A stretch of 53,472 bases of DNA from IMG/VR virus record IMGVR_UViG_3300025930_000004, positions 1 to 53,472 of that record. The stretch is one strand, 5' to 3'. A program made the translations under genes and the position numbers. The stretch's first letter is position 1; each line of letters begins with the position of its first letter. This DNA comes from a virus. The notes under the pieces are model-generated. The model was not told the origin of the DNA. It searched no databases and saw only the letters and a program-made list of their open reading frames with translations. Positions 13,897-22,813 of the stretch are shown one piece after another.

Positions 13897-15242
13897 TGCA
13901 GCCGGTTAATCAGCTTATTGACCTGGATGACTACGAAGGTCATCCAAGAAACTATAACCGCCATCCTGACCAGCAGATACAGCGCATCATGGCCAGCCTG
14001 CGCAAGTTCGGCCAGCCTCGCAGTATCGTAGTGCATCGGGGTCAATTCCTGGCCGGTCATGGGGTGGCGGAAGCGGCCAGGCGGCTGGGCTGGAAGCAAT
14101 TGCGGGCTGACGTGCTGCCTGATGACTACCCCGAACACCTGGCGCTGGCCTATGTGGTGGCAGACAATGAACTGAGTAGACAGAGCGACCCAGACCAGGC
14201 GGCGCTTGCGGCCATCTTGCAGGAGGTGGGCCGGGTTGATGCGGAGTTGGTAGAGGCGGCGGGCTTTGGCAAGAAAGAGTTAGCGGATTTGTTGGCGAGT
14301 TTGACGCCGCCGCAATTGACCGTTGCCGACCCTGGCGCACAAACAGACCGAGCCGAGGAGCTACAAGAAAAGTGGGAGACGGCAGACAACCAGCTATGGC
14401 GCATCGGGGAACATTTCGTTATCTGTGGCGATTGCCGTTCCCCTGACACCTGGGGCCGGTTACTTGATGCGGCTGATGTGGAGAAAGTCAACGGCGTGTT
14501 TACCTCACCACCCTACGCAGAACAGCGCAAAGAACAGTACGGGGGCATTCCGACCGCTGAGTATGTAGATTGGTGGGAAGCGGTGCAGGCGAATGTACGG
14601 GGCAATTTGGCCGGGGATGGGTCATTCTTTGTGAATATCAAGCCGCACTGCGAGGATGGGCAACGGGCGCTTTACGTGATGGACTTAGTAACGGCAATGG
14701 TAAGGCGCTGGGGCTGGCGGTATGTGGAGGAGGCTTGTTGGGTGCATCAAGGCTTCCCAGGTGAACCGCAACAAAGATTCCAAAATGCTTTTGAGCCAAT
14801 CTATATGTTCTCTCAAGGCAAGGTCAAGTTTTGCCCTGAGAATGTAGCTTATGAGAGTGATTCGGTAATGCAGTATGAGCCGGGATTGAATGTTAGGCAA
14901 CGCCAACGCTCTACCGGCGAATTAACGCCAATGGCAAACGTAAAACACAGTAAGGGTAAAGCCTACCCAAGAAATGTATTGCAGATAAGCAGTGCAACCG
15001 CCGATGTGCCGGAACACGCCGCCGCCTTCCCCGTCGCCCTGCCCGATTTCTTCATCCGTGCTTATTCCGATCCCGGTGACGTGTGGTGCGATCCGTTCCT
15101 GGGCAGCGGCACAACCATTGTAGCGGCCCACCAGAACAAGCGGCGGGGGCTGGGGATTGAGAAGTTGCCTAAATATGTAGCGGTCATTCTTGAAAGGCTG
15201 CAAGCGGTCGTGGGCCAATCGCCCGAACTAATGGATGGTTGA
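13896..15242 (+). CDS. ParB-domain / DNA methyltransferase fusion
   Basis: The 448-residue protein has a ParB-like domain in residues 1-100 (LAGHGVAEAARRLG motif) fused to a DNA methyltransferase. Catalytic motif IV is TSPPY (about 203-207), and the SAM-binding motif I is DPFLGSGTT (about 399-407), in the order IV then I, typical of the beta group that methylates exocyclic amines of adenine or cytosine. Such fusions are common in phages and mark phage DNA, probably against host restriction. The start overlaps the preceding TGA. Confidence 0.85.
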   Translation: MQPVNQLIDLDDYEGHPRNYNRHPDQQIQRIMASLRKFGQPRSIVVHRGQFLAGHGVAEAARRLGWKQLRADVLPDDYPEHLALAYVVADNELSRQSDPDQAALAAILQEVGRVDAELVEAAGFGKKELADLLASLTPPQLTVADPGAQTDRAEELQEKWETADNQLWRIGEHFVICGDCRSPDTWGRLLDAADVEKVNGVFTSPPYAEQRKEQYGGIPTAEYVDWWEAVQANVRGNLAGDGSFFVNIKPHCEDGQRALYVMDLVTAMVRRWGWRYVEEACWVHQGFPGEPQQRFQNAFEPIYMFSQGKVKFCPENVAYESDSVMQYEPGLNVRQRQRSTGELTPMANVKHSKGKAYPRNVLQISSATADVPEHAAAFPVALPDFFIRAYSDPGDVWCDPFLGSGTTIVAAHQNKRRGLGIEKLPKYVAVILERLQAVVGQSPELMDG

Positions 15243-15247
15243 ACATC

Positions 15248-15721
15248 ATGGCGCTGAACAATGCACAAGACGCCATCATTGACGACCGCCGCCGCCTGGT
15301 TGCATCGCTCATTCTGCGCAAGCGCACGCAGCGGGAGGTTGTGACTGCGCTGACTATACAAGGCTATCGCAACCCAGACACCGGCGAACCGTGGAGCCTT
15401 GCCACCGTCAATGCCGATGTGCAGGCGCTACGCAGGCAATGGCGCAAAGAGGCAAGGCAGGATACAGCCGAACACAAGACTCGCCAGTTTGCCGAGTTGA
15501 ACGAGGTGATGAAGCAAGGGTGGGTAGACAACGATTTGAATGCGGTGTTGCGGGCGATGAAACAGCAGGCGGAATTGCTGGGGCTGGATGCGCCGACCGA
15601 GGAGGATCAGTTCGTTGTGGGCATGACATTGCCGGAATGGGAGAAGCGCCAAGCGACCAGCCGCCAGCAGGCAGCCGAGACGATGGAATTGTTTGACGAT
15701 GAGTTGGACACCGAGGACTAA
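15248..15721 (+). CDS. terS: Small terminase subunit (probable)
   Basis: A 157-residue helical protein directly before the large terminase. Residues about 10-55 contain a helix-turn-helix-like segment (RTQREVVTALTIQGY), then a charged coiled region and an acidic C-terminus (DDELDTED). TerS proteins recognise packaging sites and regulate TerL. The call rests on position, size and HTH pattern rather than clear sequence identity. ATG 15248 is chosen; TTG 15239 is possible. It overlaps the TerL start. Confidence 0.65.
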   Translation: MALNNAQDAIIDDRRRLVASLILRKRTQREVVTALTIQGYRNPDTGEPWSLATVNADVQALRRQWRKEARQDTAEHKTRQFAELNEVMKQGWVDNDLNAVLRAMKQQAELLGLDAPTEEDQFVVGMTLPEWEKRQATSRQQAAETMELFDDELDTED

Positions 15722-18452
15722 ACGCTGTGCGTTCCTTATCGACAACCTTGACTTGCCAACGGCCACAGGCTACCCGGCGGCGGTGTGGGAGGGGTTTCAG
15801 ATAAGGCACCTTGAAGATGACAGCACATTCCGAGCCGAGGTCAAGAGCCGCCAGATTGCCTGGTCGTGGCTCAGTGCAGCGGAAGCGGTAGCGGTGGGTC
15901 TGCTGAACAGAGAAAGCAGCGTCTTTATCAGCATCAATTTAGACGAGGCGAAAGAGAAGATACGCTACGTCCACAATGTCATTGACGGTCTACCCCGCTC
16001 TATGCGGCCTAGACTGGTGACAAATAACAGAACCGAACTGGAATTCGACAACGGCGCCCGCCTGATGAGCTTACCGGCCATTCCGCCCAGAGGCAAGGCG
16101 CAGATGAACGTATACCTTGATGAGTTTGCGCACGTCAGAGAGGATAACGTGATATACACCGCAGCCCTACCGATGATTACAAAAGGCAACCGGCGGCTGA
16201 GGATGGCCAGCTCACCGATGGGGGCAAGCGGGCGATTCTGGGAGGTATTTAAGGAATCACTCAGGAAGTATCCCGGCTACACCCGCAAGTCGACGCCGTG
16301 GTGGGAGGTACAGGCGTTTTGTCTGGACGTGCGAGAAGCCAGGAAACAGGGCGGCGTGCTGACTACCGAACAGATGGTCGAACAATACGGCAATGAGCGG
16401 GTGAAAGCCATCTACGCCAATATGCCGATAGAAGATTTTATGCAGGAGTATTGTTGTCACCTGGCGAGTACAGAGGTGATGCTGGCGAATGGACTCACAA
16501 AACGGTTCATTGATTTAGATATTGGCGACCAGTTAGTGTATAATAATGGTTGTCAAGTCTCACCATGCACCGTTGAGGAGTTCAGGAGAATTGGAATGCG
16601 CAGCATCATCGAGATCACAATGGAGACAGGGGCAACCTTCGCAGCGAGTACAGGGCACAAGATGAAAGGTAGGCAGGGTAAAGAGCCTATCGACACAATA
16701 GAGGAGGTTAGCTATGTTTTTGCGCCTCACCGTGTTGATGGGGAGCAAGAGGCGCTTGCTCGTCTTGTGGGGATGAATTTGGGCGACGGAACGATAGCGC
16801 AACGCGCCGGACGATACAAGAAAAAGAGTGGCGAGGTGAGCCTGTATCCTTACTTCCAGGCGTCCTTTTACTCTCAGAAGCAAGAGGACTTAGAAGACGT
16901 TGCAAGTGATTTTGTCATGGCGGGATTGGCAGAAACAAAACCCAACGTGCTTTTCAAAAAGGGTAGCAGACTGGAATACGACGCCTTTCAATTGCATGTT
17001 TCCCAGAAGGCGGCGCAGCGACTGGTTGATGCTGGCTGCGTGGTGGGGAAGAAGATAGCGACGGATTTTGCTATTCCTGATTGGATTCTAAACGGAGGGC
17101 CGACTGTCAAGCGTGAGTTTTTGGCTGCATTGTTTGGCGCTGAAGGCTCTACGCCGCGAGACAAGAATCAAAAACAAAAAAACAAGTTGCCACAAACACT
17201 TTATCTGAGGATGTTCAAAACCGAGCCGATGCCCCGTTTCTTCGAGCAGGTGCAGGGGATGTTGCAGGAGTTCGGCGTACAGTCGACCTTGACCAGCCGA
17301 CAATTAGATGGGCGTGTGAGCTATTCGATCATGGTTCACTCGACAGCAGAAAACGCTTTGGTGTTTTGGAGAAACGTGGGCTATCGCTATGCGCGGCGCA
17401 AGGAGGAAATGGCGTTTCTGTGGTCTCACTATCTGCAAGCCTATCAGCACGAAAGAGTCATGCGCAAGCAAGAGGCGACCGCATTGCGGGCTGGTGGATT
17501 GACCTACAAAGCGATGGCCGATCATCTGGGCATTAGCGCGCAAGGGGCATATAACCTGACGAACAAGCCGATCATGCGCTCATCGTGGGACTTTCCACAG
17601 TTCGGTGAGTGGGTCGGCACTCGCTATCAAGATGGCACGCTCTACATTCGAGTAACAGACCGGCGCGTGATTGGCGAAGATGAGGTTTTTAATATCAGGG
17701 TCGACTCGCCTGATCACTCCTATTTGTTGGCAGATGGGCTCGACAATTACAACTGCTTATTCGTTGATGAAACCACCGCTTGGATTACCTGGGAGGAAAT
17801 CAAGGAAGCGCAGGCGCTGGTGCCCGACCTGGCCTGCTACCTGGCCAAAGCCACCGGCACGTTGACGCCGGAGATACACGAAGCCATTGAACACTTGCGG
17901 CGGGGGATAGCCGTCAGTCGCACAGAGCAAGCCTATACCGTAGGGGTGGACATTGGGCGCACCCGCAACACCACAGAGATATACGCCATTGGCTTGACCA
18001 CCACAGACACCTACCCGCTGAGGCTGGCGCTATCGCTGGATAACGTGACCTTTGACGACCAGCTATCGGTAATTGTGGAAGTGTTGGACCGGCTGCCAGT
18101 GGTGAGCATGATGATTGACGAAACCGGCATCGGGCGCAACCTGGCAGAGAACGCAGAGAAGTATCACCCGGCCAAAGTACAGGGCGTGACGTTCACCGGG
18201 CCGCTAAAGGCACTGTGGGCGACCAATGCGAAGATGCTGATACAGGGACACAAAACGCCGTTGCCAGTGGATAAAGACATGGCCTATCAGTTCCACAGCA
18301 TCAAAAAGCTGGTGACCGCCAGCCGTAACTTGGCATTTGATACAGCGACGAATGAGAAGCACCACGCCGACAAGTTTTGGGCCTGGGCGTTGGCACTAGC
18401 CGGGGCTCATGATGGACAGGGCGGCGGCGGCTTTGTGTTGAGGTATGCGTGA
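15699..18452 (+). CDS. terL: Large terminase with intein
   Basis: The 917-residue precursor has a packaging ATPase with Walker-A-like KSRQIAWSW (49-57) and Walker B VYLDEFA (138-144), and a RuvC-like nuclease in the C-terminal extein: GVDIG, MMIDETG and HHADKFW supply the three acidic residues. The extein motif QEYC/CLFVDE is interrupted at residues 253-685 by an intein. After splicing the enzyme would be about 484 residues, the normal terminase size. It pumps DNA into the prohead through the portal. The start at ATG 15699 overlaps terS by 23 bases. Confidence 0.9.
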   Translation: MSWTPRTKRCAFLIDNLDLPTATGYPAAVWEGFQIRHLEDDSTFRAEVKSRQIAWSWLSAAEAVAVGLLNRESSVFISINLDEAKEKIRYVHNVIDGLPRSMRPRLVTNNRTELEFDNGARLMSLPAIPPRGKAQMNVYLDEFAHVREDNVIYTAALPMITKGNRRLRMASSPMGASGRFWEVFKESLRKYPGYTRKSTPWWEVQAFCLDVREARKQGGVLTTEQMVEQYGNERVKAIYANMPIEDFMQEYCCHLASTEVMLANGLTKRFIDLDIGDQLVYNNGCQVSPCTVEEFRRIGMRSIIEITMETGATFAASTGHKMKGRQGKEPIDTIEEVSYVFAPHRVDGEQEALARLVGMNLGDGTIAQRAGRYKKKSGEVSLYPYFQASFYSQKQEDLEDVASDFVMAGLAETKPNVLFKKGSRLEYDAFQLHVSQKAAQRLVDAGCVVGKKIATDFAIPDWILNGGPTVKREFLAALFGAEGSTPRDKNQKQKNKLPQTLYLRMFKTEPMPRFFEQVQGMLQEFGVQSTLTSRQLDGRVSYSIMVHSTAENALVFWRNVGYRYARRKEEMAFLWSHYLQAYQHERVMRKQEATALRAGGLTYKAMADHLGISAQGAYNLTNKPIMRSSWDFPQFGEWVGTRYQDGTLYIRVTDRRVIGEDEVFNIRVDSPDHSYLLADGLDNYNCLFVDETTAWITWEEIKEAQALVPDLACYLAKATGTLTPEIHEAIEHLRRGIAVSRTEQAYTVGVDIGRTRNTTEIYAIGLTTTDTYPLRLALSLDNVTFDDQLSVIVEVLDRLPVVSMMIDETGIGRNLAENAEKYHPAKVQGVTFTGPLKALWATNAKMLIQGHKTPLPVDKDMAYQFHSIKKLVTASRNLAFDTATNEKHHADKFWAWALALAGAHDGQGGGGFVLRYA
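16455..17753 (+). mobile_element. LAGLIDADG intein within the large terminase
   Basis: The 433-residue insertion begins with Cys in block A (CHLASTEVMLANG) and ends YN before the +1 Cys (block G). The usual penultimate His is replaced by Tyr. Two endonuclease motifs, LVGMNLGDGT (about 354-363) and FLAALFGAEGS (about 474-484), mark it as a homing endonuclease intein. An additional helix-turn-helix (LTYKAMADHLGISAQ, about 600-614) lies between the second motif and the splicing end. It is inserted in a conserved terminase motif, as homing inteins usually are. Confidence 0.9.
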
Positions 18453-18586
18453 TGGGCTGTTGGAATGCTGGCGATATAGCAGTTTTGCTCATGGCCGCAG
18501 TGGTCTGTTCCTTCCCGATTATTGTTTTTGGCGGGATCATGCTTGTTGAAATTATCGAGGCGTTGAAATCATGTCGTGGCCGCTGA
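18452..18586 (+). CDS. Small membrane peptide after terminase
   Basis: A 44-residue peptide with one hydrophobic helix (about residues 8-35) and a basic C-terminus. The ATG overlaps the TGA of TerL, and the coding end overlaps the next gene by 16 bases. Not recognised. Part of a scatter of tiny membrane proteins in this genome. Confidence 0.5.
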   Translation: MGCWNAGDIAVLLMAAVVCSFPIIVFGGIMLVEIIEALKSCRGR

Positions 18587-18759
18587 TTATCGGGCTCACT
18601 CTGGGCCTCGTCTGGATAGCCTTGCAGCGTAGAGCGCCAGAGCCTACTCGCTGGATGGTGAGCGTGGAGCCGGCGAGTAGGCCCGCAGGGTGGGGCTGGG
18701 TGGGGCTGTTTCTGCTTGTTGACTTGATTGTATTGGCGTGGGTATGGATGGGAGCGTAA
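18571..18759 (+). CDS. Small two-helix membrane protein
   Basis: A 62-residue protein with two hydrophobic helices (about 3-18 and 42-60) and a Pro/Arg-rich loop between them. The topology would suit a holin-like protein, but no family motif is seen. It overlaps the upstream peptide gene, and its stop overlaps the start of the methyltransferase gene. Confidence 0.55.
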   Translation: MSWPLIIGLTLGLVWIALQRRAPEPTRWMVSVEPASRPAGWGWVGLFLLVDLIVLAWVWMGA

Positions 18760-19835
18760 TGAATCCATTGGCTCGTTTGTCTACAGCAACGACCGCTTTG
18801 GCGGAAGCAAAAAATCTGGACGACATTTTGCCGATCTTGAATCTGGCCGACGCCGCCCGCACGTATGCCAAAGCCGCCAAGCTAGGGCTAGAAGCGCAAA
18901 ACCACGCTGCCGAAATTCAGTTGAGAGCGGCACGCAAGGCGGGCCAAATCTTGCAGACGATGAAAAAGAACGGTGAATTAGATAAAGGCGGTCGGCCTTC
19001 AGAAAACCGATCACGTCTTGTTATCGGTTTGTCTGATCTCGGTGTCAAACCTATGCAGTCTCACCGTTGGCAAAAGGTGGCCGATGTGCCCGAAGAATTA
19101 TTCGAGACGCAGATCGCCACAGTGCCCGCACAGGGGAAGGAGTTGACTACCGCCGGTATGTTGAAAATTGCCAAAGCCAGTGAGCGAAACGGAAAGCCTG
19201 ACGCCATGGGGTCGGGCGACGGCTCTTTCGACTTGCTCCACAGCCCAATCGAGTCGCTTATCCTGCCCGCCGATTCCGTGGATGCCATTGTCACCGACCC
19301 ACCTTATCCGCAAGAGTATTTGCCGCTTTTCTCTGTGCTTTCCGATTTGGCAGCGCACGTGCTGAAGCCGGGCGGCTCTTTGTTTGTCATGGTTGGTCAA
19401 TCCTATCTACCAGAGGTGATTTGCCGACTCTCCGAGAAAATGTGCTATCACTGGACGCTTGCCTATATGACACCCGGGGGACAAGCGGTGCAACTATGGC
19501 AACGCAAAGTAAACACCTTTTGGAAGCCGATCCTTTGGTTCACCAAAGGCGACTATACCGGCTCGTGGCTGGGCGATGTAGCTAACAGCAAAGTCAACGA
19601 CAACGACAAGCGATTCCACGGCTGGGGTCAGTCGGAAAGCGGGATGATTGATTTGCTGCAACGATGCAGCGAGCCGCTTCAGACAATTCTCGATCCGTTC
19701 TGTGGTGGTGGTGCGACTGGTGTAGCGGCGCTTGCAACCGGACGTCATTTTATCGGGGCCGACAAAGAGGCTGAGTGTATCGAGACTTGTCGCTCTCGCC
19801 TGGTGGGAATGAGCCATGCAGACGTACAGCATTGA
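18759..19835 (+). CDS. DNA adenine methyltransferase with N-terminal helical domain
   Basis: The 358-residue protein has a helical N-terminal domain (about 1-130) with a basic linker, followed by a methyltransferase domain: catalytic DPPY at about 180-183 (TDPPYPQEY) and the SAM motif DPFCGGG at about 311-317. DPPY favours N6-adenine. The N-terminal part resembles DNA-binding regions fused to phage methylases. ATG 18759 has GGGAG 5 bases upstream. It overlaps a PD-(D/E)XK-like gene, so the two might act together. Confidence 0.8.
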   Translation: MNPLARLSTATTALAEAKNLDDILPILNLADAARTYAKAAKLGLEAQNHAAEIQLRAARKAGQILQTMKKNGELDKGGRPSENRSRLVIGLSDLGVKPMQSHRWQKVADVPEELFETQIATVPAQGKELTTAGMLKIAKASERNGKPDAMGSGDGSFDLLHSPIESLILPADSVDAIVTDPPYPQEYLPLFSVLSDLAAHVLKPGGSLFVMVGQSYLPEVICRLSEKMCYHWTLAYMTPGGQAVQLWQRKVNTFWKPILWFTKGDYTGSWLGDVANSKVNDNDKRFHGWGQSESGMIDLLQRCSEPLQTILDPFCGGGATGVAALATGRHFIGADKEAECIETCRSRLVGMSHADVQH

Positions 19836-20289
19836 CGGTGTTCGCCAGGAGCGCACCGGCTGGCGTGATCAGGAATTGAGCCAACGTCACCGGCTATGGG
19901 GCTTCAACTGCCCAGCGGTTGACCTAGACTTCCTGATGGTCGAGTACAACATGGGTTTACCCGTTGGATTGATTGAGTATAAGCATCATTGCGCGCAAGC
20001 GCCCAATCTGCGCCATGCCACCTATCGGGCACTGTGCGACCTGGCGGATGGCTATAGGGATGAAGGTTTGCCCTTCCTGATTGCATTCTATTGGCCCGAT
20101 CTGTGGGCATTTCGGATTACGCCGGTTAATCCATTGGCGCAAAAGCATTTTAGAACCAATGAGGAATTGAGCGAATACGATTTTGTATCCAGGCTTTACC
20201 GGCTGCGCCGATTCGTATTGACGGCGGCATTAGGGCAATCGCTCAACCGATGGCCTGTGCCCGAAACAGATAGGCCAGTTTTGGCCTAA
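19816..20289 (+). CDS. PD-(D/E)XK-like small nuclease candidate
   Basis: A 157-residue protein. Residues 36-58 contain DLDFLMVEY followed by GLIEYKHH; the Asp and the Glu-x-Lys on consecutive strands match the PD-(D/E)XK core, and GLPFLIAFYW (about 84-93) would be the next strand. Such proteins are phage nucleases or restriction-like enzymes. It overlaps the end of the methyltransferase gene by 20 bases. The catalytic assignment is tentative. Confidence 0.5.
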   Translation: MQTYSIDGVRQERTGWRDQELSQRHRLWGFNCPAVDLDFLMVEYNMGLPVGLIEYKHHCAQAPNLRHATYRALCDLADGYRDEGLPFLIAFYWPDLWAFRITPVNPLAQKHFRTNEELSEYDFVSRLYRLRRFVLTAALGQSLNRWPVPETDRPVLA

Positions 20290-20442
20290 GCGATGGGGAT
20301 ATATATGTATTTAGTAGTTGGGTGGGTGAGAAGGCCGGGGTGCCCACTTTCAGCCTTACGGCGCTTATGAGCCTGTTGGCTATTCGTGCCTGTACAAGCG
20401 CACGATATAGCCTGCCCGGTCTGTCTCAGGAGATAGGATACC

Positions 20443-20652
20443 GTGATTCCAAGAACGCCACAACTTATTTCGATTACCGAGCTACGCAAGGACATCGACG
20501 CCGCCCTAGAAATGGTCGAGAGAGCGCCGGTTTACATCGTGAAGCATAGCAAAATCATAGCTATCATGGTCGCCTATCGCACATGGGAACAGGTAACGGA
20601 AGATATAGCAGCCGCAGAGAAAGAACTGGCTGAAGCGAAGGAAAGCACATGA
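20443..20652 (+). CDS. Phd/YefM-like antitoxin, apparently orphan
   Basis: A 69-residue protein beginning at GTG 20443, with AGGAG 11 bases upstream. SITELRKDIDAALE and PVYIVKHSKIIAIMV (about 10-45) show the Phd/YefM fold: a DNA-binding N-terminus, the strand with conserved V-I-K-x-x-K, and a helical tail. Antitoxins of this family bind their promoter and block a Doc or RelE-type toxin. The following gene shows no recognised toxin motifs, so this may work as a regulator or protect against a host toxin. Confidence 0.65.
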   Translation: MIPRTPQLISITELRKDIDAALEMVERAPVYIVKHSKIIAIMVAYRTWEQVTEDIAAAEKELAEAKEST

Positions 20653-20879
20653 TTGACTTTACGCCGCTGCATGATGTATGCGACGAAGAAGATTACGAAT
20701 GGATGGGGCTACATGCGCCCGGCCATCTGAAGGTAATAGAGCGATTGGTGAGGGAAGGCGCTACAGCCGACCAGATCAAGCACCAGATGGGGCGGCGTGT
20801 TGGGCCGGAGCGTGAGCCGTTCGTCAAACGTTGCGAGGGTGCTGCGAGGTATTTGCGGGCAAATAAGGCGGAAGCATGA
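20649..20879 (+). CDS. Hypothetical protein next to the antitoxin
   Basis: A 76-residue protein, acidic at the N-terminus and basic at the C-terminus, probably helical. It overlaps the antitoxin stop by 4 bases and has AAGGAAAG before its ATG. A toxin role would fit the position, but no active-site motif of Doc, RelE or PIN proteins is present. Not recognised. Confidence 0.55.
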   Translation: MIDFTPLHDVCDEEDYEWMGLHAPGHLKVIERLVREGATADQIKHQMGRRVGPEREPFVKRCEGAARYLRANKAEA

Positions 20880-21124
20880 AAGCATCAAAGCGCAGATTGG
20901 TGATGTTGGACCGCAAGGGCAAGTTGAAGGCACGCACGGACTTACCACGCAAGGCACCCGGCGCACGGCGCGCACGGCGGCAAATGCTGGCTGATGAGAA
21001 GAATACAATCCTTGTCACAACCGGGGGTGAAATCATAGGCAAAGACGAGATTGTATCTTGCGATTCGGAAAAGGTGACATTCCTACACCATGCGCCGGTC
21101 ATATTTGGCACACAGGAACAATAA
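20876..21124 (+). CDS. Hypothetical basic protein before the portal
   Basis: An 82-residue protein; the first 40 residues are strongly basic (many Arg and Lys), the rest forms short beta strands. ATGA overlap with the preceding gene and TAATG overlap with the portal gene. It may bind nucleic acid. No family is recognised. Confidence 0.55.
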   Translation: MKASKRRLVMLDRKGKLKARTDLPRKAPGARRARRQMLADEKNTILVTTGGEIIGKDEIVSCDSEKVTFLHHAPVIFGTQEQ

Positions 21125-22566
21125 TGGCAATCAACCTGGCTGAGATGGCTTTTCTCTCCTGGCAAGCGGCTGAGGAGATGACCGTACAAAAGGACATCGT
21201 AACCGCCCGCAATTACTACGATGGCGAGCAGAACGCCATGCTCACCGCCCGCCTGCGGGAATTCCTCAACGTGCAAGGCGACCAGGAATTCAATCTCAAC
21301 GTCTGCCGCACAGTCGTGGAGGTCGTTGAGGAACGCCTACTGATGACCGGCGTTGACAGCAACGAGCAGGGCGAGGCCAAGCCCGTCGCAGCCTGGGCCG
21401 ATGACCTATTCGACCAGCAGAAGCTGGCCATCAACCAGAGCGCCGTACATGAGGGGGCGCTGCGTGATGGCCAATCCTTTGTGCTGGTGGATTGGGATGC
21501 AGACAACCAGCGCCCTAGATTCACTCCACACCCACGCTACGCCTGCGCAGAGGCGGGCGGCGATGAATTCGGCTGTAAGGCCCACTACCCCGACGATGAC
21601 CCATCCCAGCCTCTTCTGTGCGTCTCCAAGCGGTGGGTTGAGAAGCTAGACACAAAGGGCAAAACCCGTAAGCGTATGACCATTTACTACCCTGACCGGG
21701 TAGAGAAATACGAATCGGTTGGGTCTGATTGGGTGCAGTTTCGAGACGAGGGCGACACGTCCTGGCCTATCCCGTGGGTAGACAAGGCCGGTAAGCCGTT
21801 GGGAATCACGGCAATTCATTTTCCCAATACGCTCACCCTGCGCAGTGAGATTCGAGATGCCATCCCGGTGCAGAACGCCATCAACAAATCAGTGATTGAC
21901 TTGCTGGGCGCTGCTGATGTAGCAGGCTTTCGGATTTTCTTTGCAAGGGGCTGGATACCCACTACTGACGGGCTGGCGCTAAAAGACGACAAAAGCAACC
22001 AAGCCAAAATACAGCCGGGCAGTATTCTGGGCACCGCCAAAACAGACGCATCGTTTGATGCCATTGACGGGAGCGACCTGAGCCAATCAATCAATGTGGT
22101 TGAGGCATTTCTTGGTCAGCTCTGCGTAGTGACCAGCACGCCCGCCAGCCGAGTAACATTTAACAAACAGGTAGCGGCAGAGGGCACGCAAAAAGAACAG
22201 AAAGAGGGCTTGTTCGCCAAGACTCGCAAGCGCCAAATGCTCTATAATAACTCGTGGATAGAATGCTTCAACATGGCACGCCGTCTCGCCAATACGTTTG
22301 GCAATGCTGGCCTTGATGAGAAGCCCGCATTTGTCATGCGCTGGGAGCCCATACAGGCCAGGGACACAGCCACAGAGCAGAACGGATGGAAGGTCAAGAA
22401 AGAAATCGGCGTGCCCCTAGAGACTTTGCTTGGCGAAATGGGGTATTCGCCGGAGGAAATTGACGCCATCAAAGCCACCGACGAGTGGAAAGCCCGCATG
22501 GGCATGATGCAGACCGGGCTGGCGGTGAATCAGGCGGCGGTGACGAATGACGGAGCCGATGGCTAA
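21124..22566 (+). CDS. Portal protein, SPP1 Gp6-like
   Basis: The 480-residue protein has the order and length of Gp6-type portals: an N-terminal region with RNYYDGEQ, a central VEVVEERLL and VPVQNAINKS region, and an acidic-helical C-terminus. The portal ring forms the DNA channel of the capsid and the docking site for terminase and connectors. AGGAAC precedes the ATG, which overlaps the preceding stop. It is followed by the MuF-like minor head protein, the usual order. Confidence 0.8.
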   Translation: MAINLAEMAFLSWQAAEEMTVQKDIVTARNYYDGEQNAMLTARLREFLNVQGDQEFNLNVCRTVVEVVEERLLMTGVDSNEQGEAKPVAAWADDLFDQQKLAINQSAVHEGALRDGQSFVLVDWDADNQRPRFTPHPRYACAEAGGDEFGCKAHYPDDDPSQPLLCVSKRWVEKLDTKGKTRKRMTIYYPDRVEKYESVGSDWVQFRDEGDTSWPIPWVDKAGKPLGITAIHFPNTLTLRSEIRDAIPVQNAINKSVIDLLGAADVAGFRIFFARGWIPTTDGLALKDDKSNQAKIQPGSILGTAKTDASFDAIDGSDLSQSINVVEAFLGQLCVVTSTPASRVTFNKQVAAEGTQKEQKEGLFAKTRKRQMLYNNSWIECFNMARRLANTFGNAGLDEKPAFVMRWEPIQARDTATEQNGWKVKKEIGVPLETLLGEMGYSPEEIDAIKATDEWKARMGMMQTGLAVNQAAVTNDGADG

Positions 22567-22813
22567 CGACCACGACCGGGCCGTGAGAACAACGGTTTGG
22601 TATCAAGTATTGGCCTTTGATGAGGCTACGGGTACATTCAAAAGCCCGAAGGTTCCCTGTCGTATCCCCGGTAAAGAGGGTGAAATGGTTGAGTTAAAGC
22701 CGGGGCCATACGACACACCAGAGAGAGCGATCAACGATATGGAATGGTACGCTCAAGCCGCAAATTGCAAAATCACATTTGTTGTAATGCCGGTTTACAC
22801 TGCACATGGCTGA
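22559..22813 (+). CDS. Hypothetical small protein between portal and MuF genes
   Basis: An 84-residue beta-rich soluble protein (from ATG 22559; ATG 22547 gives 88 residues). No clear ribosome site separates the choices. It overlaps the portal gene end and the MuF-like gene start. Its location suggests a head or injected protein, but no domain is recognised. Confidence 0.5.
   Translation: MANDHDRAVRTTVWYQVLAFDEATGTFKSPKVPCRIPGKEGEMVELKPGPYDTPERAINDMEWYAQAANCKITFVVMPVYTAHG

Noticed and set aside
20322-20549. 75-residue open frame before the antitoxin
   Set aside because: It overlaps the antitoxin in another frame, which has a Phd-like pattern and a ribosome site.
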